Assembly (NCBI RefSeq): GCF_026967985.1
Contig: NZ_JAPVBJ010000003.1
Coordinates: 309,101-373,100 of the forward strand
Direction: 5' to 3'
Length of the DNA stretch: 64,000 nucleotides
Origin: Modestobacter sp. VKM Ac-2984
Lineage (GTDB): Bacteria > Actinomycetota > Actinomycetes > Mycobacteriales > Geodermatophilaceae
Shown here in pieces: positions 32,031 through 40,488 of the stretch; within the stretch, counting starts at the first letter, position 1, and every line of letters starts with the position of its first letter. The notes beneath the pieces were generated by a model that was not told where the DNA came from, did no database searches, and saw only the letters and a program-made list of their open reading frames with translations. Position numbers and translations under genes: made by a program.

Positions 32031-33353
32031 ATGTCGCAGCCCACGCCCCTGGCCGGTGCCCAGTCCGAGGTCGCGGACCTGCTCTCCGACCTGATCCGGA
32101 TCGACACCACCAACACCGGTGACTCCGCCACGAGCGCGGGGGAGCGGAAGGCCGCCGAGTGGGTCGCCGCCAAGCTGGACGAGGTGGGGATCAGCAGCGT
32201 CATCCACGAGTCCGAGCCCGGCCGGGCCAACCTGGTCGCCCGGATCGAGGGCACGAACCGCGACCGCCCGGCGCTGCTGGTGCACGGCCACCTGGACGTC
32301 GTCCCGGCCGACCCGGCCGAGTGGAGCGTCCACCCGTTCAGCGGCGAGCAGCGCGACGGCTACGTGTGGGGCCGCGGCGCGGTCGACATGAAGGACATGG
32401 ACGCGATGACCCTGGCGCTGGTGCGTGACTGGGCCCGCACCGGCGTCAAGCCCGACCGCGACATCGTGCTGGCCTTCGTCGCCGACGAGGAGGCCGGCGG
32501 CCGCAAGGGCGCCCACTACATGGTCGACCACCACGCCGACCTCTTCGAGGGCTGCACCGAGGCGATCAGCGAGGTCGGCGGGTTCAGCATCACCGTCCGC
32601 GACGACCTGCGCCTCTACCTCGTGCAGACCGCGGAGAAGGGCCTGGCGTGGATGAAGCTGACCGCCCAGGGCCGCCCCGGGCACGGCTCCTTCGTGCACG
32701 ACGACAACGCCGTCACCCGGCTGGCCGCAGCGGTCGCCCGGATCGGCACCACCCGGCTGCCCACCGTGCTCACCCCGCCGATGCGCGAGTTCCTCGACGC
32801 GGTCAGCGACGCCTACGGCGTGGAGATCGACCCGGACCAGCCCGACGAGGCGCTGGCCCGGCTGGGCAGCATCAGTCGAATGATCGGCGCGGCGCTGCGC
32901 AACACGGTCAACCCCACGATGCTCGACGCCGGCTACAAGACCAACGTCATCCCCGGCGCCGCCAGCGCCACCATCGACGGCCGCTTCCTGTACGGGCAGG
33001 AGGCGGAGTTCGAGAAGCAGCTGGACGAGCTGATCGGGGAGGGCGTCGCCCGGGAGTGGATCACCTACGACCAGGCCGTGGAGACGACGTTCGACGGCCC
33101 CTCGGTCGACCTGATGGTCCAGGCGCTGCAGGCCGAGGACCCGGGCGCCCGCGCCGTCCCGTTCACCATGAGCGGCGGCACCGACGCCAAGAGCTTCGAG
33201 ACCCTCGGCATGCGCTGCTTCGGTTTCTCCCCGCTCAAGCTCCCCGCCGAGCTGGACTTCGCCTCACTGTTCCACGGCATCGACGAGCGGATCTCCATCG
33301 ACTCGATGCAGTTCGGCATCCGGGTGCTCGACCGGTTCCTGCGCCAGGCGTGA
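32031..33353 (+). CDS. M20-family metallopeptidase/deacylase
   Basis: This 440-residue dinuclear-zinc hydrolase shows ALLVHGHLDVVPADPAEWSV (first metal His and Asp), DGYVWGRGAVDMKDMDAMTL (bridging Asp), FVADEEAGGRKGAHYMVDHH (catalytic Glu-Glu) and GGTDAKSFETLGMRCFGFSP (distal ligand region), with a central dimerisation lid. Such enzymes remove N-acyl groups or cleave dipeptides in the cytoplasm; the exact substrate cannot be told. It begins 86 bases from the divergently oriented tRNA-Leu gene and is followed four bases later by the SDR gene. Confidence 0.9.
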   Translation: MSQPTPLAGAQSEVADLLSDLIRIDTTNTGDSATSAGERKAAEWVAAKLDEVGISSVIHESEPGRANLVARIEGTNRDRPALLVHGHLDVVPADPAEWSVHPFSGEQRDGYVWGRGAVDMKDMDAMTLALVRDWARTGVKPDRDIVLAFVADEEAGGRKGAHYMVDHHADLFEGCTEAISEVGGFSITVRDDLRLYLVQTAEKGLAWMKLTAQGRPGHGSFVHDDNAVTRLAAAVARIGTTRLPTVLTPPMREFLDAVSDAYGVEIDPDQPDEALARLGSISRMIGAALRNTVNPTMLDAGYKTNVIPGAASATIDGRFLYGQEAEFEKQLDELIGEGVAREWITYDQAVETTFDGPSVDLMVQALQAEDPGARAVPFTMSGGTDAKSFETLGMRCFGFSPLKLPAELDFASLFHGIDERISIDSMQFGIRVLDRFLRQA

Positions 33354-33357
33354 TGTG

Positions 33358-34182
33358 ATGCCGGGCGTGACCGACACCACTCCCACGCCCGGTTCCCCCG
33401 CCCCCGGCGACGTCGCCCTCGTCACCGGAGGGACCGGCGGCTTCGGCCGCGCCCTCGCCGCCCAGCTCCGCGAGCGCGGGGTCACCGTCGTCCTCGCCGA
33501 CCTCGACAGCGCGGCCAACCGCGGGGTCGCCGAGGGCCTGGGGGCGCACTTCGTGGCCCTCGACGTCACCGACCGGGCGGCCAACGCCGCCGTCGTCGCC
33601 GCTGTGGAGGCCGAGCACGGCCGGCTGGACGCCGTCTTCCTCAACGCCGGCATCGCCGGGCAGTCCCGGCACGCCCTGGACGTCGACGAGTTCCTCAAGG
33701 TGGTCGACGTCGACCTGTTCGGCGTCGTCTACGGCACCGAAGCGGCGCTGCCGGCCCTGCGGCGCGCCGGAGGCGGGTCGATCGTGGTGACCGCCTCCCT
33801 GGCCGGGCTGTCGCCGATGGCCACCGACCCCGGCTACAGCGTCGCCAAGGGCGGGGCGGTGGCCTTCGTCCGGTCGATGGCCTCCCGGCTCGTCGACGAC
33901 GGCATCACCATCTCCGCGATCTGCCCCGGGTTCGCCGACACCGCGATCATCGACCCGCTGCGCGAGGAGTTCGCCGCCGCCGACTTCCCGGTGCTGTCGG
34001 CCGGCGAGGTCGCCGAGGCGATGGTCGCCGCCTGGGCCGGTGCCGAGCCGGGTGCGGCCTACGTCGTCCAGCCGGGAGTGGGAGCCGTCCCGTACAAGTT
34101 CAAGGGAGTGCCGGCCGCCCGGACGACGAGCGGCGAGACCGCCGTCGTCCCGACCGCGCTGCGGCCGCCCTCGATGCGCTGA
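33358..34182 (+). CDS. Short-chain dehydrogenase/reductase
   Basis: This 274-residue protein of the classical SDR family has the NAD(P) motif ALVTGGTGGFGRALAAQLRE (TGxxxGxG), VFLNAGIAGQSRHALDVDEF (NAG), the catalytic Ser in GSIVVTASLAGLSP and the YSVAK (Y-x-x-x-K) in DPGYSVAKGGAVAFVRSM. Substrate is unknown. ATG 33358 was chosen; GTG at 33355 is an alternative that adds one residue. It follows the M20 peptidase by four bases, so the two are probably co-transcribed. Confidence 0.9.
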   Translation: MPGVTDTTPTPGSPAPGDVALVTGGTGGFGRALAAQLRERGVTVVLADLDSAANRGVAEGLGAHFVALDVTDRAANAAVVAAVEAEHGRLDAVFLNAGIAGQSRHALDVDEFLKVVDVDLFGVVYGTEAALPALRRAGGGSIVVTASLAGLSPMATDPGYSVAKGGAVAFVRSMASRLVDDGITISAICPGFADTAIIDPLREEFAAADFPVLSAGEVAEAMVAAWAGAEPGAAYVVQPGVGAVPYKFKGVPAARTTSGETAVVPTALRPPSMR

Positions 34183-34188
34183 ACCGGC

Positions 34189-34929
34189 TCAGATCTCGAG
34201 GGAACCGGTGTGCACGATCTGCTCGGCGACCACCCGGAGCTTCCGGTTGGTGCGCTGACTGACCTCGATCAGCCACCGGTGGGCCTGCTGCTCGGTGATG
34301 CACCGGCGCGTCATCACCACGCCGATGGCGGTGGCGATGGTGCGGTTGGTGACCAGGGCCGTCTCCAGGTGGGCGACGCGCTCCTCGGCCTGCGCCTGCG
34401 CGGCGCGAGCCGACTCGACCACCGCGCGGTCGCGCTCGCGCGCCGCGGCCACGGTCACCAGGTCGGCGGCCGCCCCCAGGACCGCCAGCTCCGCAGCACC
34501 GAACTCCGGGCGGGTCCGGGAGCCGACCGACAGGGTGCCGAGCACGGCCGGTCCCGCGGTCAGCGGGAAGCTGGCGTAGGCGGTGGCGTCCAGTTCCCGG
34601 GCCAGGGCCAGCCGCTCGTCGGGGTCGGCGTCCACCCGGGCGTGCGCCTCCGGGCGGCGCCGTTCGGCGACCATCCCGCAGACGGCGACGCCGAGCGGGA
34701 CCACCGCGAGGTCCGTCCGGTGCTGCGCAGCGACGCCGATGGTGGTGTGCAGGCGCAGTTCGTCGGCCGCCGGGGGCAGCTCGTACCGGATGGAGAAGTC
34801 CAGCCCGAACGGCCGGTTCAGGTCGTCGACGAGGCGTTCGACGAGGTCCTGCGAGGGGCTGCCGGCGGCCAGGTCGGCGCCCAGCCGGCCCAGGGTGTGC
34901 ACGGCGACGGGGTCGATGGTGGAGCTCAC
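34189..34929 (-). CDS. GAF-ANTAR RNA-binding regulator
   Basis: A GAF-like sensor domain (about residues 10-165, including RLHTTIGVAAQHRTDLAVVP and LDATAYASFPLTAGPAVLGT) is joined by a coiled coil (ARAAQAQAEERVAHLETALV). The ANTAR domain follows: TIATAIGVVMTRRCITEQQA, then HRWLIEVSQRTNRKLRVVAE. ANTAR proteins bind paired hairpins in nascent RNA and prevent termination. GTG 34929 follows GGAGGA and begins the conserved segment. It is convergent with the SDR gene and divergent from the quinone reductase. Confidence 0.9.
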   Translation of the reverse strand: MSSTIDPVAVHTLGRLGADLAAGSPSQDLVERLVDDLNRPFGLDFSIRYELPPAADELRLHTTIGVAAQHRTDLAVVPLGVAVCGMVAERRRPEAHARVDADPDERLALARELDATAYASFPLTAGPAVLGTLSVGSRTRPEFGAAELAVLGAAADLVTVAAARERDRAVVESARAAQAQAEERVAHLETALVTNRTIATAIGVVMTRRCITEQQAHRWLIEVSQRTNRKLRVVAEQIVHTGSLEI

Positions 34930-35066
34930 GGGGGTTCGTCCTCCGGTGGTCGACGACGCCGTCCTCTCGACGCAACCGCTCCAGCGTACGAGGTGCCTGA
35001 TTGCGCGCAATGAGTTCTCGGCCCCCGGGTGACCGGCGTCACCGCCGCTCTGGCAAGGTGCCGGGC

Positions 35067-36023
35067 ATGCGTGCATGGCGAGTCCACTCTCTCGGCGACC
35101 CGGCCGAGGTCATGTCCCTCGACGAGGTCGAGCAGCCGACGCCGGCCGACGGCCAGGTGCTGGTCAAGGTGCGGGCGGCCGGGCTGAACTTCCCCGACGT
35201 GCTGATGGCGATGGGGCAGTACCAGGAGCGGCCGCCGCTGCCGTTCACCCCCGGCGTGGAGCTGTGCGGCGAGATCGTCGAGACCGGCCAGCGGGTGCTC
35301 GGCTCGCCTTCCGGCGGGCCCGGCGCCTTCGCCGAGTACGCCCTGATGGACGCCGCCGCAGCCTGGCCGGTGCCCGACGCGATGTCCGATGAGCAGGCCG
35401 CCTCGCTGTACCTGACCTACCAGACCGGCTACGTCGGCCTGCACCGTCGCGCGGCGCTGCAGGCGGGGGAGTGGCTGCTGGTGCACGCCGGGGCCGGTGG
35501 CGTCGGGACGGCGGCGATCCAGCTCGGCAAGGCCGCCGGCGCGAAGGTGATCGCCACCGCCGGTGGGGAGCGCAAGACCGAGGTCTGCCGCTCACTCGGC
35601 GCCGACCACGTCATCGACTACACGGCCGAGGACTTCGTCCCGCTGGTCAAGGAGATCACCGGCGGGCACGGGGCCGACGTCGTCTACGACCCGGTGGGTG
35701 GCGAGGTGTTCGACAAGTCGCGCAAGTGCATCGCCTTCGAGGGGCGGCTGGTCGTCGTCGGCTTCACCAGCGGCACGATCCCGCAAGCCCCGGTCAACCA
35801 CGCGCTGGTCAAGAACTACAGCATCGTCGGGCTGCACTGGGGCCTGTACCGCAAGCACGACCCGGCCCGGATCGGGACGGTGCACCAGGCGCTGTGCGAC
35901 CTGTTCGACGACGGTGCGATCGCCCCGCTGGTCGGCCAGTCGCTGCCGCTCACCCAGCTGCCGCAGGCGATGGCCGCCATCGCCGACCGCAGCACCGTCG
36001 GCAAGGTCGTCCTCACCCCCTGA
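35067..36023 (+). CDS. Zinc-free NADPH:quinone oxidoreductase (QOR/MDR family)
   Basis: This 318-residue protein has the GroES-like N-terminal domain (VLVKVRAAGLNFPDVLMAMG) and a Rossmann domain with LLVHAGAGGVGTAAIQLGKA (A-x-x-G-x-x-G). The signature YDPVGGEVFDKSRKCIAFEG follows, and zinc-binding Cys/His ligands are absent. Members reduce quinones or enoyl substrates with NADPH. ATG 35067 follows AAGGTG with a seven-base gap and matches the family start; the open frame to 35001 is not conserved. Confidence 0.9.
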   Translation: MRAWRVHSLGDPAEVMSLDEVEQPTPADGQVLVKVRAAGLNFPDVLMAMGQYQERPPLPFTPGVELCGEIVETGQRVLGSPSGGPGAFAEYALMDAAAAWPVPDAMSDEQAASLYLTYQTGYVGLHRRAALQAGEWLLVHAGAGGVGTAAIQLGKAAGAKVIATAGGERKTEVCRSLGADHVIDYTAEDFVPLVKEITGGHGADVVYDPVGGEVFDKSRKCIAFEGRLVVVGFTSGTIPQAPVNHALVKNYSIVGLHWGLYRKHDPARIGTVHQALCDLFDDGAIAPLVGQSLPLTQLPQAMAAIADRSTVGKVVLTP

Positions 36024-36030
36024 CGTGGCC

Positions 36031-36270
36031 TCAGACCATGGGGCGGGGGAGGTAGGACAGCCGCGCCCGACGTCGCATGATCACCTTTCGGGTGCCGTCG
36101 GCGTGCAGCTGGAGCCGGGCGAGCTCCCAGCCGCCCGTGTCGGACTGCATGCTCATCAGCTGCGCGGCCGCGGAGCGGGAGATGCCCGCCGGGATGCGCA
36201 GCGGGGCGTACTCGTACTCGCCGGGTGCTGACACCTCGTCGATTGTGCCTGCCGGACGTCGGTGGGTCAT
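36031..36270 (-). CDS. DUF5703-family small protein
   Basis: This 79-residue protein carries EYEYAPLRIPAGISRSAAAQ, then GWELARLQLHADGTRKVIMR, the pattern I associate with the actinobacterial DUF5703 family. Nothing is known of its role. ATG 36270 gives the usual length. It is convergent with the quinone reductase, with only seven bases between the stops. Confidence 0.7.
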   Translation of the reverse strand: MTHRRPAGTIDEVSAPGEYEYAPLRIPAGISRSAAAQLMSMQSDTGGWELARLQLHADGTRKVIMRRRARLSYLPRPMV

Positions 36271-36382
36271 GTGGTGGTCACCACGACGCCACCTGGTCCG
36301 GGTGTCGCACCGGCGGAGTACGGGCAGGGGAGGACGGCGCGGCCCGGCACCCGGCCGGGCCCCCGACCGGCGAGGAGCCCCC

Positions 36383-36637
36383 ATGACCGACCCCGAAGCC
36401 AACGACGCCGACCGCCTGGAGCAGCAGCGGACCGTCGCCCCGGCCGGCCCGGAGCTCGCCGACGAGGTGAGCCCGCTGGGCGCCGACGTCCCGGAGGCCG
36501 ACGCCGTCGAGCAGCAGCTCACCGCCGCCCCGGGCGCCTCGACCGGACTGCGGGACGCCGATCCCGAGGCCGACGAGTACGACGTCCTGGAGCAGCAGGC
36601 CGCCGTCCCCGACGACGAGGACGACCAGCGGGGCTGA
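36383..36637 (+). CDS. Acidic, probably disordered small protein
   Basis: This 84-residue protein is about one third Asp/Glu, with no hydrophobic core. It has three copies of a motif of the form (A/Y)D-x-(L/V)EQQ: DRLEQQRTVAPAGPE, DAVEQQLTAAPGAS and DVLEQQAAVPDDE. GAGGAG precedes ATG 36383. I do not recognise a named family. The repeated EQQ motif could be a short linear binding element. Confidence 0.6.
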   Translation: MTDPEANDADRLEQQRTVAPAGPELADEVSPLGADVPEADAVEQQLTAAPGASTGLRDADPEADEYDVLEQQAAVPDDEDDQRG

Positions 36638-36702
36638 TCTCGAACGCGCTCGGTGGGCACCGACCGATGGCCGGGGCCGGAACGGCCCCGGCCCGGACCG
36701 GC

Positions 36703-37308
36703 TCAGCGGGAGTAGTACTCCACGACCAGCTGCTCCTCGCAGACCACCGGGACCTCGGCGCGCTGCGGCCGGCGGAGGACCACGCAGCGGAGCTCGGCGA
36801 GCTGGACCTCCAGGTAGGCCGGGGCAGCGGCGTGGGCACCGGAGGCGGCGACCTGGAAGGGCAGCTTGGCCTTGCTGCGCTCGGCGATCTCGACGACGTC
36901 GTAGGGCTGCACCTGGTAGCTGGGCCGGTCGACCCGCTTGCCGTTCACCGTGACGTGCTGGTGGCTGACCGTCTGCCGGGCCTGGTAGATCGTCCGCGCG
37001 AAGCCGGCGCGCAGCACGGTTGCGTCCAGCCGCGCCTCGAGCTGGTGGGTGATCAGCTCCTCGCCGGTCTTCCCGCCGCTGCGCCGGGCCCGGTCGAACG
37101 CCGAGCGGAGCTGGGTCTCGCTGATGTCGTACTGAGCGCGCAGCCGCTGCTTCTCCATCAGCCGGGTCTTGTAGTCGCTGGTGTTCTTGCGCTTGCGGCC
37201 GTGCTCACCGGGCGGGTACGGGCGCCGCTCGAAGTAGCGGACGTCCTTGGGGGTGAGCGGGATGCCCAGCGCACGGGAGCGCCGGACCTTGGGGCGAGAG
37301 CTGTTCAC
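36703..37308 (-). CDS. rpsD: 30S ribosomal protein S4
   Basis: This 201-residue protein begins MNSSRPKVRRSRALGIPLTP and contains FERRPYPPGEHGRKRKNTSD, the S4 domain (LEARLDATVLRAGFARTIYQ, HVTVNGKRVDRPSYQVQPYD) and the C-terminal EVPVVCEEQLVVEYYSR. The N-terminus lacks the Cys zinc cluster, so it is a C-minus form. It stands alone rather than in the rpsM-rpsK-rpoA operon, as in Streptomyces. S4 nucleates 30S assembly and may be the only copy, which cannot be judged here. An iron-box-like dyad lies 14 bases upstream. Confidence 0.95.
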   Translation of the reverse strand: MNSSRPKVRRSRALGIPLTPKDVRYFERRPYPPGEHGRKRKNTSDYKTRLMEKQRLRAQYDISETQLRSAFDRARRSGGKTGEELITHQLEARLDATVLRAGFARTIYQARQTVSHQHVTVNGKRVDRPSYQVQPYDVVEIAERSKAKLPFQVAASGAHAAAPAYLEVQLAELRCVVLRRPQRAEVPVVCEEQLVVEYYSR

Positions 37309-37321
37309 ACGGTCCTCCGGG

Positions 37322-37340
37322 TTCGGTTAGGCTCACCTTA
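37322..37340. promoter_or_regulatory. IdeR/DtxR-type iron box between rpsD and DUF2470 gene
   Basis: TTCGGTTAGGCTCACCTTA matches the 19-base iron-box consensus TWAGGTWAGSCTWACCTWA at 17 positions (mismatches at 3 and 13). It sits 14 bases before the rpsD start and 36 bases before the divergent DUF2470 gene. DtxR-family repressors with Fe2+ bind such dyads. The heme-related divergent gene is the natural target. Confidence 0.6.
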
Positions 37341-37376
37341 CCGCGATGTCGAGTCGTCCTGAACCCGGAGTGCCGC

Positions 37377-38171
37377 ATGACACGATCGACCCGCCCCGCC
37401 ACCCCGGGGCCCTCGTCCGATGCAGTCCGGCCCACCGGAGCCGAACGAGCGCGCACGGTGGCCGCCCGACCGTCCGCCGCGGTCTGCGCCGCCGGCATCG
37501 ACGGGAGCCGCGTGCTCGGGCACGCCATCACCGCCGCGGGCCAGGTGCTCGTCGTGGTGCCTACCGCCGGCGAGGTGTGCAGCGCGGTGCAGTCGTCCCC
37601 CGACGGGGACCTCGCGGCGTTGCTGATGGTCACCGACCACGCGCCGGTGCCGCTGCGGGAACCGGTGCGCGCCCAGGTCTGGCTGTCGGGGTGGCTCACG
37701 CCGTTGCTCGAGGCCGATCAGCGGGACGCCACACTGGCCTTCGCCGACGTCGCCCCGGTGGGGGCGCTGCTGGACGTCGGGCGCAGCGCGACCCTGCTGC
37801 GCCTGGACCTGGCCGAGGTCGTGCTGGGGGAGTGCGGCACGGTCACCGAGATCGACCCCGACGCCTTCCTCGCCGCCGTGCCCGACCCACTGGCCGCGGT
37901 GGAGGCGCAGGCGCTGCAGCACCTGGACGTCGCGCACCCCGAGGAGCTGGACCTGCTCTGCTCCCGGGTGCCGGCCGCCTGGTTGGGGCAGGGCGACGTC
38001 GTCCGCCCGCTCGGCCTGGACCGGTACGGGTTCCGCTTGCGGATCGAACAGCGGTCGGGCCACCGGGACGTCCGCGTCCCGTTCGCCGACCCGGTCACCG
38101 GCGCCGACGACCTCGGCCCGGCCGTGCACCGGCTGATCTGCGCCGTGAGACGCGCCTGCCCCGGGCGCTGA
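37377..38171 (+). CDS. DUF2470-domain protein, heme-utilisation (HugZ/split-barrel) type
   Basis: This is a 264-residue protein. The N-terminal part (SRVLGHAITAAGQVLVVVPT, DLAALLMVTDHAPVPLREPV) fits the FMN-binding split barrel of HugZ-like proteins. The C-terminal ~80 residues form the DUF2470 domain, from VEAQALQHLDVAHPEELDLL to FADPVTGADDLGPAVHRLIC. Relatives bind or degrade heme to release iron, or take part in tetrapyrrole metabolism. An iron box 36 bases upstream predicts repression by iron, which supports an iron-acquisition role. It is divergent from rpsD. Confidence 0.75.
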   Translation: MTRSTRPATPGPSSDAVRPTGAERARTVAARPSAAVCAAGIDGSRVLGHAITAAGQVLVVVPTAGEVCSAVQSSPDGDLAALLMVTDHAPVPLREPVRAQVWLSGWLTPLLEADQRDATLAFADVAPVGALLDVGRSATLLRLDLAEVVLGECGTVTEIDPDAFLAAVPDPLAAVEAQALQHLDVAHPEELDLLCSRVPAAWLGQGDVVRPLGLDRYGFRLRIEQRSGHRDVRVPFADPVTGADDLGPAVHRLICAVRRACPGR

Positions 38172-38219
38172 CCGCGGAGGTCTGCGCCCGGGGCAGGGGA
38201 GTGGTGCCGTGGAGCGAGG

Positions 38220-38486
38220 TCAGTGGACCTTGCGCCGCCCGCCGCTCATGCCCTCGGCCGCACCGACCAGCAGCACGGCAGCGACGATCGCGACGATCGC
38301 GCCGATGATGTTGAGCTCGCCGAAGTCACCGGTGCCCAGGAGGGTGGCGACGACGCCACCGATCAGGGAACCGACGACACCGAGGGCCAGGGTGGCCAGG
38401 ATGCTGAGGTTCTGCTTGCCCGGCTTGATCAGCCGCGCCAGTGCACCGACGATCAGACCGAAGACGAGGAAACCGATGATGCCCAT
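38220..38486 (-). CDS. GlsB/YeaQ/YmgE-family stress-response membrane protein
   Basis: This 88-residue protein has three hydrophobic segments and the family start MGIIGFLVFGLIVGALARLI, followed by KPGKQNLSILATLALGVVGS and FGELNIIGAIVAIVAAVLLV. Transglycosylase-associated proteins of this family are general-stress membrane proteins of unknown mechanism. ATG 38486 is the family start; GTG 38504 would add six residues. It lies between the DUF2470 gene and the helicase gene as its own unit. Confidence 0.88.
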   Translation of the reverse strand: MGIIGFLVFGLIVGALARLIKPGKQNLSILATLALGVVGSLIGGVVATLLGTGDFGELNIIGAIVAIVAAVLLVGAAEGMSGGRRKVH

Positions 38487-38543
38487 GGGCTGGTGGTTTC
38501 CCACAAGATCAACGCGGCAAACGCCCGCCGCCTGACGGGTGGC

Positions 38544-40484
38544 TCACTCCGCCAGCTCGGCGAGCAGGGCCGCCAGCCGGGTCCGGCGCGGCCGGACGTC
38601 GACCTCCCGCACCGCGCGGGCCAGGGCGGCGCCGCTGGCGTGCACGATCGACAGGTGCCGCTGGGCCCGGGTGAGCGCGGTGTAGACCAGCGGCCGGGAC
38701 AGCATCCCGCCGGCCTCCGGCGGCAGCACCACGACGACGCCGGGCCACTCCGAGCCCTGGGCCCGGTGCACGGTGATCGCCCAGCCGTGCCGGAGGTCTC
38801 CGAGCGCCTTGCCGATCACGGTGACCGGTCCGGAGCTGAAGTCGACGGTGAGCGAGCCCTCGCCGGTGCCGGTGACCACACCGACCTCGCCGTTGGCGAA
38901 CCCGATCGGCTCCAGCTCCAGGTGGTTGGCGGTGGCCACCACCCGGTCACCGACGTCGAACCCGAACACCGTGCCCTCGCCCGGGTTGAGCTGTGCCTTC
39001 AGTGCCTTGTTCAGCTCGATCGTGCCGGCCGGCCCGCGGTGCACCGGGGTGACGACCTGCACCGTCGACGGGTCGATCCCCAGCGCGCGCGGGATCGAGT
39101 CGGTGACCAGCTGCACCACCCGCTTCGCGGCCTCGGCGCTGCCGGTGGCCGGCACGATCACCACCTCACGGTCCGGGGACTCCACCTGCACCAGCTCGCC
39201 GCCCCGGACGCCGGTGGCCAGCCGGGCGATCGCCCCACCGGCGGCCTGGCGGTGCAGCGTGGTCAGCTCGGTCACCGGCACCACGCCGGAGTCGATCAGG
39301 TCACCGAGGACGTGGCCCGGGCCGATCGAGGGCAGCTGGGCCGGGTCGCCCACCAGCAGCAGGTGGGTCCCGTCGGGGCAGGCCTCCAGCAGCGCCGCGG
39401 CCAGCTCGACGTCCAGCATCGAGGCCTCGTCGACCACGACGACGTCGGCGTCCAGCGGCCACTCCTCGTTGCGGGCGAACCCACCCGTCATGCCCTGGGC
39501 GCCCAGCAGCCGGTGCACGGTCACCGCCGGGTGGTCGGTCAGCTCCTCCAGCCGCTTCGCCGCCCGGCCGGTCGGCGCCGCCAGGGCGACCTCGGTGCCC
39601 TTGGCCTGCAGCAGCTTCACCAGCGAGGCCACGGTCCGGCTCTTCCCGGTGCCCGGCCCGCCGGTCAGCAGCGAGACGCCGGCGCCGAGCACCTGGGCCA
39701 CCGCCGCCTGCTGTGCCGGGTCCAGGCCCTTGGCCACCGACCGCACCGACGCCGGGTCTGCGATCCGCCCGCTCGTGGCGGCCAGCCGGTGCACGTTCTC
39801 CGCCACCGCCTCCTCCGCCATCCCGTACCGGGCCAGCGACAGGGTGCGCAGCGCCGGGTCGGGCTCGGGCAGCTCGTCGGCGTCGTCGGCCGGCTCGACC
39901 ATCGGTGGTTCGTGCTCAAGCACCTCGCCGGACTCCACCGCGGCCACCACGGCGGCGGCCGGGTCGGCGATCCCCTCGGCCCGCAGCGCCGCCACCACCA
40001 GGTCGGCGGGGAGCACGGTGTGCCCGTCCCGGGTGGCGGTCCGCAGCGTCAGCGCCACGATGGCCCGGCCGCGGCGGGTGTCCTGCCGGTCGGCGCCGGA
40101 GAGGACGGCGATCGCCAGCCGGTCGGCGTCGGCCAGCGTCACCCCGGTCAGGCCGAGCAGTGCCCAGGGGTCGTCCCGGAGCCGGCGGGCGGCGTCCGGG
40201 CCGAGCGCGTCGGCGGAGTTCACGGCCAGCCGGGCGTTCAGGCCGGCGCCGACGAGCAGCTCGACCACCTCGTAGGTCGACCGCGCGGCGAGGAAGGAGC
40301 TGAACAGCCGCTCGGCGCGCTGCCGGCCCACCCGGGGCAGCTTGAGCAGTCGGTCGGCGGTGACGTCGTCCGGGCCGGTGATGCCGGCGGTCGGCAGGTC
40401 GGCCGCCGTCCGCTTGCCCAGGCCCGGCCACAGGCCCGCGGTGCAGAAGGCGGCGAAGACGGGGTCGCCAGCGGGTGTGCTCAT
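38544..40484 (-). CDS. recD2: RecD2-type ATP-dependent DNA helicase
   Basis: This 646-residue superfamily 1B helicase has an N-terminal helix-hairpin-helix region (LLKLPRVGRQRAERLFSSFL). Walker A is SLLTGGPGTGKSRTVASLVK near residue 275, motif II VVVVDEASMLD, motif III LLLVGDPAQLPSIGPGHVL, and motif VI near the end is VYTALTRAQRHLSIVHASG. RecD2 proteins unwind 5'-tailed duplexes during repair without RecBC. It is slightly shorter than D. radiodurans RecD2 (~715 residues). The upstream neighbour on the same strand (aldo-keto reductase) belongs to a separate reading block further right. Confidence 0.9.
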   Translation of the reverse strand: MSTPAGDPVFAAFCTAGLWPGLGKRTAADLPTAGITGPDDVTADRLLKLPRVGRQRAERLFSSFLAARSTYEVVELLVGAGLNARLAVNSADALGPDAARRLRDDPWALLGLTGVTLADADRLAIAVLSGADRQDTRRGRAIVALTLRTATRDGHTVLPADLVVAALRAEGIADPAAAVVAAVESGEVLEHEPPMVEPADDADELPEPDPALRTLSLARYGMAEEAVAENVHRLAATSGRIADPASVRSVAKGLDPAQQAAVAQVLGAGVSLLTGGPGTGKSRTVASLVKLLQAKGTEVALAAPTGRAAKRLEELTDHPAVTVHRLLGAQGMTGGFARNEEWPLDADVVVVDEASMLDVELAAALLEACPDGTHLLLVGDPAQLPSIGPGHVLGDLIDSGVVPVTELTTLHRQAAGGAIARLATGVRGGELVQVESPDREVVIVPATGSAEAAKRVVQLVTDSIPRALGIDPSTVQVVTPVHRGPAGTIELNKALKAQLNPGEGTVFGFDVGDRVVATANHLELEPIGFANGEVGVVTGTGEGSLTVDFSSGPVTVIGKALGDLRHGWAITVHRAQGSEWPGVVVVLPPEAGGMLSRPLVYTALTRAQRHLSIVHASGAALARAVREVDVRPRRTRLAALLAELAE

Positions 40485-40488
40485 GACC

